From: Phycisphaerales bacterium
GTDB lineage: Bacteria; Planctomycetota; Phycisphaerae; Phycisphaerales; UBA1924
Assembly: GCA_020849615.1 (NCBI GenBank)
Contig: JADLFW010000043.1
Span: 50,343 to 114,342, forward strand
Length of the DNA: 64,000 nt
Direction: 5' to 3'
Under the pieces are notes generated by a model, which saw only the letters and a list, made by a program, of their open reading frames with translations, did no database searches and had not been told where the DNA came from. Of the stretch, positions 1-9,731 are shown in pieces (the stretch's first letter is position 1; each line of letters starts with the position of its first letter). A program made the translations under genes and the position numbers.

Positions 1-1
1 C

Positions 2-3000
2 GAGTTCCGCGACAACGTGACGATCGGCGGGGCCGGCGTGAGCGTGTTTGACGATGATGTGACCTTCAGCAACGCGTCCGGGCTCAGCTTCACGGCGCCG
101 GGCGTGCGGTTCGGAGCCCTGGGCGGGACGAACACGATGACGCTGGCGGCCGGGCCGGTGACCCTCACCTCCACGGTGCTGGGCCTGCAGATTGAGTCGG
201 ATGTGGATGGGGCCCAGAACCTGACGGTGAGCCCGGCGACACTGGCCGACTTCAAGCGGCCCGTGGGGTCGGCGACTCCCATCGGGACGGGAGCGGGCGG
301 CAGCACAGCCCTGACGATCGGCGGGGGCGGGGCGCTGTTCCGTTCGACGCTGGCGACCTCGGAGCGGGTGATCGCATCCTCGTTCGCGGAGTTCCGCGGG
401 GCGACGACGATCGGGGGCGCCGGGGCATCGAGCCTGAACGCCAACGTCGTCATCAACAACGCGGTCGTCTCCGCGGCGGGCGGGCTGACGATCGGCGATT
501 CCGGATCCGACCAGCTCACGCTGCAGGGCGCGGGCGTGACGATCGGCACGACCAACGCGGCGCTGGTGTTCAACTCCAGGGTCGATGGCGCGGCAGCGCT
601 GACCACCGGCTCGGGCACCGCCTCCACCACGTTCAACGCCGCGGTGGGCTCGGCGACACCGACGACCGGGCTGGCGGCGACGGTGGCCGGGCCCGGCGCT
701 TTCACCGCGAACTCGACGATCTCGAGCACGGGGGCGGTGACGCTGGCCGGCACGGGCGACAAGACGCTGAAGGGCGCGGTGACGGCGAACGCGGGGTTCA
801 CCAGCAACGGCGGGGTGTTCAACAACACGGGCGCGCCGATCACGACGATCGGCGGCCCGATCTCGATCGGCCACGCCGGCGCGGTGATGCTGGGGGGGGC
901 GCTCTCGAGCGGGGCCGGGAACATCACGATCGGGTCGGACATCCAGACGACGCAGACCGCGCCCGTCACCACGACGACGGGCAACATCTCCTACGGGCCG
1001 ACGCGGACGGGCGGGCTGGTGATCTCGGCGAACAGCACGAGCGCGGGCGGGACGATCACGATGAACCGGGCCGTGACGCTGGCCGGGCCCGTGACCTTCA
1101 GCTCGGCCGCGGGCGGCGGCGCGGCGATTTCGTTCGGCTCCACGGTGAACGGCCCGTTCGACCTCACGGTCGATTCGGGGGCAGCGGGGGCGTCGTTCGC
1201 GGGCGCGGTGGGCGGGGTGACACCGCTGGGCGATGGCGTCGGGGCGGCGATCACGCTGCTCTCGACGGGCCCGACAGTCTTTTCCTCCGCGCTGTCGGCG
1301 GCGTCGGGCGTATCGGCGGTCGGCCCGGTGACGCTGCGCGACACGGTGAGCCTGGGTGATGGCGATTTCCGCACCGACCTGGCGGGCGGGGTGGTGCTGG
1401 ATGGTCTGACCTTCACGGCGGCCGATGGGGCGAGGTTCGGCGATGATCCGTCGTCGGATGCGGTGGTGCTGTCGGGCGGCCCGGTGTCGATGGTGTCGAC
1501 CAACAGCACGTTCACGTTCCTGGCGCCGGTCGACGGGGCGCAGAACCTGACGATCGATTCGGGCACGGCGACGAGCCTGTTCAACGCCGCGGTGGGCGCG
1601 ACGACGCCGATCGGAACGGGCTCGGGCCCGGCGCTCACGCTCAACTCGACGGGGACCACGACGTTCGCCTCGACGCTGGCGACGGCGTCGGGGATCGACG
1701 CGGCCGGGCCGGCGGCGTTCATCGGCGATGTGGCGCTGGGCGATGGCGACACGGCGACGACGCTGCGCGGGGATGTGACGCTGGGGCGGCTGGGCGGGAT
1801 GACGTTCCTGGCCTCGGACGGGGCGGTGTTCGGCGATGCGGCGGCCGACCAGGTGACAATCACCGGCGGCGCGGTGACGATCCTCTCGACGCCCGGCAAC
1901 GGCCCGTTAACGTTCAACGCGAAGGTCGATTCGGATGTCTCGGCGCCCGAGGCGCTGGAGATCGACGCCGGATCCGGCGCGGTGCGGCTGGGCGGGACAG
2001 CGCCGGTCGGAGGCTTGGGTGCGCCGATCGGGTCGGTGCGGCCGCTGGCGAGCCTGCGCATCACCGGCAACCCGATCACGATCACGGCGGATGTGACGAC
2101 GATCGGGGCGCAGGAGTACATCGGCGGGATGGCGCTGGGCGGAACGCTGTCCTCGGGCTCGGCGTTCGACTTCCCGGGGCCCGTCACGCTCCTGGCGGAC
2201 ACGACGATCCGCAGCGGCTCGGATGTGACGTTCCGCCAGACGGTGGCGACCGACGGCGCCGCGGGCGCGCCGCGGGCGTTGACGGTCGAGACGACCGGGG
2301 CGCAGAGCACGCTTGGCTTCCAGGGCGCGGTGGGGGACGGGGCGGGCGCCGCCCTGGCCTCGCTCACGACGCTGAACCCCGGGGGCGTCACCACCTTCGG
2401 CGGCGGCCTGGTGACGACGACGGGCGCGCAGGACTACACGGGCCGGGTGCTGCTCGAGACCGGGATGACCTACACGGGCTCATCGGTCCGCTTCGGCGGC
2501 GCGGTGGCCTCGACCAGCCCGCCAGTGCCGCTGTCGGTCAGCGCCATCGGGGGCGCCGCGGTTTTCGATGGTCCCGTGGGGGACACGACGGGCGGGCTGC
2601 TCCCGCTGTCGGGCGTGACGGTGCAGTCGGCCTCGACCGCGATCAACGGCGGCGCGGTGAGGACGGCGGGAGACCAGCAGTTCAACAGCCCGGTGGTGAT
2701 CGGCGCGGACACGACGCTTGATTCCTCCGGCGGCGGGATCTCGTTCGGTTCGACGCTGGACGGGGCGCACGAGCTGACGATCTCGGCCCGCAACGGCACG
2801 ACGACGTTCGGCGGGGATGTCGGCGGCGTCTCGCCCCTGGGCACGGGGAGCACCGATTCACCGGTCGTGGTGGATTCGACCATCGCGTTCACGGGCGCCG
2901 GCGCGCAGCTGTTCCGGTCGACGGACGGGGCCCGGCTGGGCACGGCCTCGCTCAACCATATCGTGACGTTCGGCGCAGGCGGGCTGACGATCGACTCATC

Positions 3001-6000
3001 GGCGGGCGGCGGGCCCGTCGCGGTCGAGGTGCCCGTCAACGGCGCTGGCCCGTTGTCGGTGAACGCCGGCAGCGGCGCGGTGTCGATGACGGGCATCATC
3101 GGCGGGTTGACCTCGCCGGCATCGCTGAGCATCACCGGCGGTTCGATCGGCCTGGAGACTGTGACGACGGCCGGGCCGCAGACCTACAACGGCCCGACGA
3201 CGCTGGGTGGCAACCTGGTCGCGACGGGCCCGGGCGCGATCGCGATCAACGGCTCGGCGGCGATGCTGGAGGACATCGGCATCCAGACGCTGGGGGCGTC
3301 GGCTTCGGACAGCGTGACGATCGCGGGCGGTGTGCAGGCGCAGACGCCGCAGTCGGCGCCGAACCTGTCGATCAACGCCGGGGCGGGGGCCGTGGCGCTG
3401 GGCGGGACGGTCGGCCCGACGGTGGCGCTGGCGCCGGGGAATATCGCGGTGGTCGGTTCGACGATCTCGCTGCCGGCGGTGACTTCGCTGGGCACGCAGA
3501 CATACACGGGGGCGACGACCCTCGGCGGGGACATCGCGGCCGCCGGGCTGACGACGTTCAACGGCCCGGCGACGCTGGCGGCGTCCGTGATCGTGGGCGC
3601 GAGCAACTCGCCGGTGTCGTTCCTGGGCACACTGACGGGCCCGCACGACCTGACGGTGAACGCCAGCGGGATCAACCTGGGCGGGGATGTGTCGCTGGGC
3701 GATGGGGACACCTCGACGCCGATCAGGCTCAACGGGGCCGTGGCGTTCATCGCCGCGCCCGGGCAGACCTTCACCTCGACCGACGGCGCGGCCTTCGGCG
3801 CGGGCGGGGCCAACCAGGGGATCCAGCTCTCGGGCGGGCCCGTCACGGTGACATCGGGCGCGGGCGGGGGATCGTTCAGCTTCAACGGACCCGTCAACGG
3901 CGCGGCGCCGCTGACGGTCAACGCCGGGGCGGGCTCGGCGATCTTCGCCGCCGCGGCGGGCGCGGTGACGCCGCTGTCGAGCCTGGAGGTGACGGCCGGG
4001 GCGATCGATGTGGTGGGCGTCTCAACGGCCGGGCCGCAGTCGTACAACGGCGCGGTGAACTTCCGGGGGACCTACTCGGCGACGGGGACTTCGGGAACGA
4101 TCACGATGGCCGGGCCCGGCACGCTGGCGGGCGATGCGGCGCTGGTCACGGGGGGCGGGGCGGTATCGTTCAACTCGACGCTGGATGGGCGGCACGACCT
4201 GGTGATCAACTCGGGCGCCGGCGCGGTGATGTTCGGCGGGGCGATCGGCGCGGGCGTGCCGCTGGGCGATGGGCTGGGCAACTCGATCACGCTGAACTCG
4301 TCGGGCCCGGCGGAGTTCTTGGGAACGGTGAACACGGGGGCGGGGATCTCGGCGTTCGGGTCCGTGGCGTTCCGGGAGGATGTCTCGACGGGGAACGGCG
4401 ACAACGTGCCGAGCCTGTTCCGCGGGGAGACGACGCTGGATGGGCTGACGTTCACGGCGGCGGACGGGGTGATCTTCGCGGGCGAGGTGCTGATGGGCGG
4501 GAGCGCGACCTCGGTGATGGGCACGCAGCCCGACACCGGGCGGGTGATCTTCCGGCGCGGGCTCAACGCGATGCCGGGGACAGCGCCGGATGTGATGATC
4601 AGCAGCGCGGTGGTGCGGGTGCCCGACGGCGCGGGGTCGGCCTCGCCGGCGGTTCTGAGCCAGCCCGCGATCCAGCTGGGCCCGGTGGGCCTCGCGGCGC
4701 CGCTGGGCAGCCTGACGCTGGGGGGCGACCTGGCGGTGGTGCCGAAGGAGGCGACGATCCTCTTCGGCAACGACCGCAACGGGGATGGGGTGATCCAGAA
4801 CGGGGAGATCAACGAGTCGGACACGTTCGAGATCAACACGACGGGCGACTTCATCATGGGCCAGAACCAGAAGGCGACGGCCCTGGGCAACCTGACGGTG
4901 AACGCGGGCGGGGATGTGGCGCTGAGCGACATGAACTCGCTGGGGTCGATCAACATCAACGCCGGCGCAGGGCGCGAGATCCGGCTGCTGAAGCGGGACC
5001 GCACGCCCGGCGGCATCTACGACACGACCGGCTCGTCCAGCGAGCAGCTCTCCAGCGACCTGGGGCTGGACTTCGTGGCGGCCGGGGACATCAACTTCAG
5101 CGTGGCGCCGACGGGGGTGAGCCCGACGGAGGTGGATTTCGCGACCAACTCGGGCAACCGCGGCCAGGGCATGGAGCAGTTCCCGGTGCGCATCTTCTCC
5201 GACGGCGTGAGCCGCCGGCTGGTGGTCGCGGGCGGATCGGATTCATCGGCCGCCGCGGTGCTGTCGCTCGACCTCCGGGCCCAGGGCCCGACGGAGACCA
5301 ACATCGCCTCGGCGCTGGCGGGCGCCCTGCCGCGCACGGACGAGGGGCCCGAGCCGTACGCGGCGGCGATCAGCGAATCGCTGAAGGCCAAGCTGGAGCA
5401 GATGGGCATCTTCGTGAAGGAGATGCGGCTGGATGAGGTGATCGAGTTCCTGGTCGGGCGGACGGTGTACCGGGATGTGCCGCAGCGGACGCGGCCGGAG
5501 TCGGGGGACTACCGGATCTCGGCCCGGCGCCTGCCGGCCGACAGCGTGGAGCAGGTGGTGTCCAAGTACCTGCTGCTGCGCGACAAGGCGGCGCTGGATG
5601 AGACCGGCGCGCCGATCACCGATGAGAAGGGCAACCCGCTGATGGTCGAGCAGTGGGAGAACATCCGCGACACGTTCGCGACGGCGTGGTCGGAGTTCAT
5701 CCAGGAGGCGGGCGGCGAGGCCGGCGGCCCGTCCCCCGACGGCGCGGCGTTCCGGGCCTGGCTGGAATCCAGGTACGGCGCCGACATGGCCGCCTCGCAG
5801 GAAGAAGGCGCCAAGGCCCTGGGCTACCTCGAGCAGCTCCGCGACCTGTTCAACGGGCTGGAGTCCATGGGCCTGAGCCCGCAGGAGGTCAAGTTCCCCA
5901 AGAACAAGATCATCGGTGATGTCACGCCGCCCGACATGGACGCGGCGGAGATGGAGCGGGCGATCTCGGGCCGGGCCGCGGCGCCGGAGCCCCTGAGCCT

Positions 6001-6016
6001 GAACGCGGGCCGCTGA
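2..6016 (+). CDS. Giant repeat-rich secreted/surface protein, 5' partial
   Basis: The reading frame is open to the left edge, so only the last ~2000 residues are visible; a GTG at 17 is just an internal codon. The first ~1570 residues are degenerate Gly/Ala/Thr/Ser-rich beta-type repeats. Recurring blocks are (V/L)(D/N)GAxxLT, TP(I/L)GxG, LGDGD and F(T/L)xxDGAxFG, each seen several times. This composition is like filamentous-haemagglutinin or adhesin stalks. A Ca-binding-like loop (DRNGDGVIQNGE, coded near 4775-4811) marks the end of the repeats. The last ~350 residues are charged and helical, with no autotransporter barrel, LPXTG or PEP-CTERM anchor. Role is probably an extracellular structural or adhesive protein; function unproven. 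Confidence 0.8.
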   Translation, partial: EFRDNVTIGGAGVSVFDDDVTFSNASGLSFTAPGVRFGALGGTNTMTLAAGPVTLTSTVLGLQIESDVDGAQNLTVSPATLADFKRPVGSATPIGTGAGGSTALTIGGGGALFRSTLATSERVIASSFAEFRGATTIGGAGASSLNANVVINNAVVSAAGGLTIGDSGSDQLTLQGAGVTIGTTNAALVFNSRVDGAAALTTGSGTASTTFNAAVGSATPTTGLAATVAGPGAFTANSTISSTGAVTLAGTGDKTLKGAVTANAGFTSNGGVFNNTGAPITTIGGPISIGHAGAVMLGGALSSGAGNITIGSDIQTTQTAPVTTTTGNISYGPTRTGGLVISANSTSAGGTITMNRAVTLAGPVTFSSAAGGGAAISFGSTVNGPFDLTVDSGAAGASFAGAVGGVTPLGDGVGAAITLLSTGPTVFSSALSAASGVSAVGPVTLRDTVSLGDGDFRTDLAGGVVLDGLTFTAADGARFGDDPSSDAVVLSGGPVSMVSTNSTFTFLAPVDGAQNLTIDSGTATSLFNAAVGATTPIGTGSGPALTLNSTGTTTFASTLATASGIDAAGPAAFIGDVALGDGDTATTLRGDVTLGRLGGMTFLASDGAVFGDAAADQVTITGGAVTILSTPGNGPLTFNAKVDSDVSAPEALEIDAGSGAVRLGGTAPVGGLGAPIGSVRPLASLRITGNPITITADVTTIGAQEYIGGMALGGTLSSGSAFDFPGPVTLLADTTIRSGSDVTFRQTVATDGAAGAPRALTVETTGAQSTLGFQGAVGDGAGAALASLTTLNPGGVTTFGGGLVTTTGAQDYTGRVLLETGMTYTGSSVRFGGAVASTSPPVPLSVSAIGGAAVFDGPVGDTTGGLLPLSGVTVQSASTAINGGAVRTAGDQQFNSPVVIGADTTLDSSGGGISFGSTLDGAHELTISARNGTTTFGGDVGGVSPLGTGSTDSPVVVDSTIAFTGAGAQLFRSTDGARLGTASLNHIVTFGAGGLTIDSSAGGGPVAVEVPVNGAGPLSVNAGSGAVSMTGIIGGLTSPASLSITGGSIGLETVTTAGPQTYNGPTTLGGNLVATGPGAIAINGSAAMLEDIGIQTLGASASDSVTIAGGVQAQTPQSAPNLSINAGAGAVALGGTVGPTVALAPGNIAVVGSTISLPAVTSLGTQTYTGATTLGGDIAAAGLTTFNGPATLAASVIVGASNSPVSFLGTLTGPHDLTVNASGINLGGDVSLGDGDTSTPIRLNGAVAFIAAPGQTFTSTDGAAFGAGGANQGIQLSGGPVTVTSGAGGGSFSFNGPVNGAAPLTVNAGAGSAIFAAAAGAVTPLSSLEVTAGAIDVVGVSTAGPQSYNGAVNFRGTYSATGTSGTITMAGPGTLAGDAALVTGGGAVSFNSTLDGRHDLVINSGAGAVMFGGAIGAGVPLGDGLGNSITLNSSGPAEFLGTVNTGAGISAFGSVAFREDVSTGNGDNVPSLFRGETTLDGLTFTAADGVIFAGEVLMGGSATSVMGTQPDTGRVIFRRGLNAMPGTAPDVMISSAVVRVPDGAGSASPAVLSQPAIQLGPVGLAAPLGSLTLGGDLAVVPKEATILFGNDRNGDGVIQNGEINESDTFEINTTGDFIMGQNQKATALGNLTVNAGGDVALSDMNSLGSININAGAGREIRLLKRDRTPGGIYDTTGSSSEQLSSDLGLDFVAAGDINFSVAPTGVSPTEVDFATNSGNRGQGMEQFPVRIFSDGVSRRLVVAGGSDSSAAAVLSLDLRAQGPTETNIASALAGALPRTDEGPEPYAAAISESLKAKLEQMGIFVKEMRLDEVIEFLVGRTVYRDVPQRTRPESGDYRISARRLPADSVEQVVSKYLLLRDKAALDETGAPITDEKGNPLMVEQWENIRDTFATAWSEFIQEAGGEAGGPSPDGAAFRAWLESRYGADMAASQEEGAKALGYLEQLRDLFNGLESMGLSPQEVKFPKNKIIGDVTPPDMDAAEMERAISGRAAAPEPLSLNAGR

Positions 6017-6023
6017 GGTCGCG

Positions 6024-6055
6024 GGCCCCGGACCCCGCGGCGGTGGGGCCGTTTC
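6024..6055 (+). terminator. Possible intrinsic terminator after the giant repeat protein
   Basis: GGCCCC at 6024-6029 can pair with GGGGCC at 6045-6050 and is followed by GTTTCGG. The stem is short, the loop is long and the T run weak, so this is only a candidate for ending the giant-protein transcript. Confidence 0.35.
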
Positions 6056-6213
6056 GGGGGAACCCGGCGGGGGTGGCCGCGTCCTAAGGTAGCGGTGGCT
6101 AGCCCGGCGGAACCGCTGGGATTGAGGGGGCCGGAGGGGCGACGGTTGGCCCCCGGCCGGCGCCGCGCGTTCGATCGGAACGTCAATCACTGCAGGTATT
6201 TACGGAGATAGTC

Positions 6214-6876
6214 ATGGACCGCAGGCAGGGGTGGGGATCTTCGGTCGGGGTCGCGGTGGTGGCGCTGGCCGGGGCTTCAGGGCTGTGTGGTGTTTCGGGG
6301 TGCTCGAATATCCCGCCGTCGGGGTCGCGGAGCGGCCGCGTCGAGGTGACCGACACGACACCCGCCGAGGCCAACTCGCGCCAGGTGCTGCCCACCGCGC
6401 TCGTCGAGTTCAGCGACCAGGTGGCCCAGCAGCTCGTGGCGGACATGCAGCAGATCCCCGAGCTGAACGGGAGCTACCGGGCCACGGTGGTCTTCGGCGA
6501 CATCGCCAACAACACGCAGGTTGTGCCGACCACCGACTTCGAGGCGTTCCGCAACCGCATCCGCCAGAAGCTGATGCAGAGCCGCAGCGTGCTGGCGAAC
6601 GTGCGGTTCGTCGAGAACCGGGCTCGCATGGAGGCGCTGCGGGCCCGCGAGGGCGGCGGCGGGGGCGACCTGCTGCAGCAGGGGACGGGCGGCACGGCGG
6701 GCGGCGAAGCGCTGGTCCCGCAGTACACCTTCTTCCTCAACGGCGACATGTACCGCGTGACGCGGGGGAGCCAGGAGCAGGTCAATCTCTACATGCTCTC
6801 GTTCAACCTGACGAACATGCAGAGCGGCGAACTGGTGTGGACCAACTCGCCCTACGAGATCAAGCAGGTGCGCTGA
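6214..6876 (+). CDS. LpoB-like lipoprotein
   Basis: 220 residues with a lipoprotein signal peptide ending VSGC (Cys30). The mature part has the layout of LpoB (COG3417): an N-terminal ...VEFSDQVAQQLVADM helix, an (F)GDIANNT strand, a helix with a run of mutant-like Arg/Lys, and a closing YMLSFNLTNMQSGELVW motif. In gamma-proteobacteria LpoB activates the peptidoglycan synthase PBP1b from the outer membrane; whether it does so here is unknown. A Gly-rich linker of ~10 residues lies in the middle. The stop overlaps the next start (TGATG), so it is coupled to the second LpoB-like gene. Start ATG at 6214 follows GGAGATAGTC. Confidence 0.75.
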   Translation: MDRRQGWGSSVGVAVVALAGASGLCGVSGCSNIPPSGSRSGRVEVTDTTPAEANSRQVLPTALVEFSDQVAQQLVADMQQIPELNGSYRATVVFGDIANNTQVVPTTDFEAFRNRIRQKLMQSRSVLANVRFVENRARMEALRAREGGGGGDLLQQGTGGTAGGEALVPQYTFFLNGDMYRVTRGSQEQVNLYMLSFNLTNMQSGELVWTNSPYEIKQVR

Positions 6877-7436
6877 TGAGAACCGCCGGGCTGTGGGTGA
6901 TCGCGGCCGCGGGCGCGATCGGGCTGCCGGGCTGCGCTGCGCCGGTGAAAACGACCGCCATCACCGTGGATGACATCCAGGAGGTCGCGGTCGAGATGGC
7001 CGGGAAGCTCCGCGGCAGCGACTTCCTGAAGGAGCGCGGGCCCGGCTCGCCGCGGATGGTCATCGCGATCCAGCGCGTCGAGAACCTGACGATGGACATC
7101 ATCCCCGAGGCCGACCGGTGGTACCTGATGGACCGCGTGCGCTCGAGCTTCTCCCTGATGGAGCTCTCGAAGGAGAAGAACATCGCCTTTGTCATCCCCG
7201 CCGAGAAGCTCCGGGCCGCCCGCGAGAAGGGGACGATCGAGGCTGATTTCGCCGCCGAGCGTGCGCCCACCCACGAGATGACCGCGACGTTCCGCTCGGT
7301 CACTCGCGCGGCCGGGCTGAACCGCACCGACCTGTACCTCTGCGAGTACCGCATCACCGACCTCGCCTCGGGCACGCTCGAATGGTCGGATGCGTTCGAG
7401 TTCAAGCGCGCCGCCCTGGGCCGGGCCTACGACTGA
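6876..7436 (+). CDS. Second LpoB-like lipoprotein
   Basis: 186 residues starting at the ATG that overlaps the previous stop. Signal peptide ends LPGC (Cys20). The mature domain (VAVEMAGKLRGSDFL..., VIAIQRVENLTMD, ...YLCEYRITDLASGTLEW) follows the same LpoB/CsgG-like pattern as the preceding gene, but the two are clearly diverged. It is probably an outer-membrane-anchored partner of the upstream protein. An in-frame upstream extension exists, but it runs antiparallel in frame to the first lipoprotein gene and would remove the signal peptide, so the overlap start is preferred. Confidence 0.72.
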   Translation: MRTAGLWVIAAAGAIGLPGCAAPVKTTAITVDDIQEVAVEMAGKLRGSDFLKERGPGSPRMVIAIQRVENLTMDIIPEADRWYLMDRVRSSFSLMELSKEKNIAFVIPAEKLRAAREKGTIEADFAAERAPTHEMTATFRSVTRAAGLNRTDLYLCEYRITDLASGTLEWSDAFEFKRAALGRAYD

Positions 7437-7466
7437 GTCCGCCGGCCGCGCACCGCGGCAACCGCC

Positions 7467-9158
7467 ATGAACCGTCTTTCCGCCAAGCTCACCTCGCTCG
7501 CGATCGCCGGGGCGTTCGCGCTCGCGGGGTGCAGTTCGGGCCCGGAGGCCTCGATGACGCGGGCGGTCCAGACGGGGCAGTACGCGCAGGCCCGGGCCCG
7601 GCTGCTGAGCCGGCTCTCAGATGACCCTTCCGATCGTTCGTACATCCTCGACCGGCTGCGGCTGACGGTGCTGTCGCTGGCCGATGGCCTGCCGGCATCG
7701 GCCGATCGCCCCGCGAACCAGCTCTTCCAGTTGCTGCGGACGCAGGGGCTCAACGCCGACAAGACCGCCGCATCGGTGGTGCTCAATGAGGGGGTGAAGA
7801 TCTGGAAGGGCGAGCCCTTCGAGCAGGCGCTGGGGTATTACTACATCGGCGTGCAGAAGGGCCTGCAGGGCGACTGGGACAACGCGCGGGCCGCGGCGGG
7901 CAACTCGCTCTTCCTGCTCAAGGATTTCGGCGACAACGAGCGGACGGGCCGCCGCAAGACCAGCGAGGACCTGGCCCGCGAGGCCGCCCGGCGGGATCGG
8001 GAGGGGGAGAGCGGCGATCAGTACCTCGACAAGGGGTACACGGCGGTCAAGACCAACTTCGCGCTGGGGTACCTGCTGAACGGCATCGCGAACTGGGCGC
8101 TCTCGCGCGATGATGAGGCGCGGGACAACTTCGCGGAGGCGGCGCGGGTGAACGCCGGGCTGGAGGGTGCGGCCCGGACGCTGAGCGAGGGTCGGTTCAA
8201 CACGGTGCTGATCGTGGAGGCGGGGGCGGGCCCGGCGAAGGTGGCGTACGGGCCCGACAACGCGCTGGCGCGGTTCAGCCCGCGCTGGCCCGGCGATGCG
8301 CGGGAGCTGGGCGTGAGCGTGGGGGCGGCGGCTCCGGAGCGCTTCGCGGTGGCGTGCGATGTGAACGCGATGGCGACGGACCACATGTGGAACAACCTGG
8401 AGGATGTGCGCCAGGTCAAGAGCGTGCTGGGCAGTGCGCTGCTGATCGGCGGGGGCGCGGTGGCCCTGTCGAGCGATGACAGCACCGCGCAGCTCATCGG
8501 CGCCGGCGCCGCGGTGCTTGGCGCGCTGATGAAGGCGGGTTCGAGCGCCGACCTGCGGTACTGCGAGGTCTTCCCGCAGCGGGTGTACATCGCGCCGGTG
8601 ATGATCGACAGGCCCGGCACGAGGGTCGAGGTCGGGGTGGATGGCATGCCGGGCACCCGCGTGGTGATCCCGTCGATGGATCCGCCGGCGGCCGGGCAGC
8701 GCGTGAAGCTGCACTACATCAGGCCCGGCGCCTGGAGCGTGCCGCCGGTGTACGCGACGGCCGGGCAGATCGTGTACGGCAACGATGCGTACGACGGGCC
8801 GGTGCCGGGGGATGACCTGCCGTACATCCTGGGCGGGCGGGATTGCCGGCGCCCATCGCTGGAGGCGCTGCAGCATTACCAGCGGTCGGGGAACCTGACG
8901 GACCTGAGCCTGGTTGATCTCGAGAACCTCTACCGGGCCGAGGGGATCCAGCTCGAGCTCGAGGAGAAGAAGGGGCTGACGGGGCGGCACATCCTCGAGG
9001 GCGGGCCATCGTTGATCTGTCCTTTGCCCGGTTCGGTGGGCTATCTGCGACTGTTCGGCCAGGTGCACGGCCCGTACCAGCCCAAGTCGGGCGAGCTGCG
9101 GGCGGTGCTGGAGCGGTGGAAGGATGCGGGGCGTGCCCGGCCTTCCGCGGGCCCGTGA
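7467..9158 (+). CDS. COG3014-like TPR-type lipoprotein
   Basis: 563 residues; signal peptide with lipobox LAGC (Cys22). Residues ~30-260 are helical repeats resembling TPRs, including FEQALGYYYIGVQKGLQGDW and a later FALGYLLNGIANWALSRD. A hydrophobic Gly/Ala stretch (SVLGSALLIGGGAVAL) lies near residue 325. The C-terminal third carries beta-rich sequence and a helical tail. This matches the COG3014 family, which in proteobacteria often neighbours LpoB and YcfL homologues, as here. Molecular function is not established; a scaffold role in the envelope is the natural guess. It follows the LpoB-like pair by 30 nt and probably shares their transcript. Confidence 0.68.
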   Translation: MNRLSAKLTSLAIAGAFALAGCSSGPEASMTRAVQTGQYAQARARLLSRLSDDPSDRSYILDRLRLTVLSLADGLPASADRPANQLFQLLRTQGLNADKTAASVVLNEGVKIWKGEPFEQALGYYYIGVQKGLQGDWDNARAAAGNSLFLLKDFGDNERTGRRKTSEDLAREAARRDREGESGDQYLDKGYTAVKTNFALGYLLNGIANWALSRDDEARDNFAEAARVNAGLEGAARTLSEGRFNTVLIVEAGAGPAKVAYGPDNALARFSPRWPGDARELGVSVGAAAPERFAVACDVNAMATDHMWNNLEDVRQVKSVLGSALLIGGGAVALSSDDSTAQLIGAGAAVLGALMKAGSSADLRYCEVFPQRVYIAPVMIDRPGTRVEVGVDGMPGTRVVIPSMDPPAAGQRVKLHYIRPGAWSVPPVYATAGQIVYGNDAYDGPVPGDDLPYILGGRDCRRPSLEALQHYQRSGNLTDLSLVDLENLYRAEGIQLELEEKKGLTGRHILEGGPSLICPLPGSVGYLRLFGQVHGPYQPKSGELRAVLERWKDAGRARPSAGP

Positions 9159-9265
9159 AACGTGCGTATGGGACGGTGTGCCCCGGTGTAGGGCGGGGGA
9201 ACCGGCCCGGCGACGAGGCGTCAAAGATTGGACTTCGGCTGATCGACTAATTCGGAGAGCGAGCG

Positions 9266-9679
9266 ATGAAGACGGCGATGCTGGCGGCGGGGATCGGGAT
9301 GGTGCTGGGGCTCTCGGGGTGCAAGCAGGACACGGTGAAGGCGCCGTACGGCGGGAAGCAGGATCCGCTGCCCCGGGTGAACTATCCCCAGATCACGGTG
9401 GAGGGTGCGCTGCAGCCGTACCTCGTGTTCGGCACGCCGACGGTGAGCAAGGAGTCCGGCGTCCTGAAGGTGGTGACGCCCGTACGGCTGCAGAGCGATG
9501 GGCAGGAATCCAACGTGCAGTACCGGTACATCTTCCTGGATGCGGGCGGGATGCCGCTGCGGGCCCAGGCGGACTGGCGGTATTCCCGGTTCCCATCGCG
9601 TCAGCAGGTCTTCCTCGAGGGCAACGCGCTGGACTCGAGCGCGAGCGACTGGCGGCTCGAGGTCCGGCCCGCGCGGTGA
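9266..9679 (+). CDS. YcfL-like (DUF1425) lipoprotein
   Basis: 137 residues; lipobox LSGC (Cys19). The C-terminal domain contains QYRYIFLDAGGMPL, a WRYSRFP segment and a closing DWRLEVRPAR, the pattern of DUF1425/YcfL. In Escherichia coli ycfL lies directly beside lpoB (ycfM), so finding this gene three ORFs after LpoB-like genes supports the assignment. The function of YcfL is unknown. A GGAGAGCGAGCG sequence precedes the ATG and serves as ribosome-binding site. Confidence 0.68.
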   Translation: MKTAMLAAGIGMVLGLSGCKQDTVKAPYGGKQDPLPRVNYPQITVEGALQPYLVFGTPTVSKESGVLKVVTPVRLQSDGQESNVQYRYIFLDAGGMPLRAQADWRYSRFPSRQQVFLEGNALDSSASDWRLEVRPAR

Positions 9680-9731
9680 GTGAGCGGTGTTCCGGGCGCT
9701 GGTGTGAACAACGGAAGTGGGAGCCTGAATC

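Noticed and set aside
2..4770. CRISPR-like or DNA-level tandem repeats in the giant gene
   Set aside because: Repeats are degenerate, coding, of unequal length and without spacers; they are protein repeats.
6081..6094. Fragment of a 23S rRNA gene
   Set aside because: Only 14 nt match; flanking bases do not continue the rRNA sequence.
6231..6875. Long in-frame extension upstream of the second LpoB-like lipoprotein
   Set aside because: It overlaps the first lipoprotein gene in another frame, and the proper start at 6876 has a signal peptide and lipobox.
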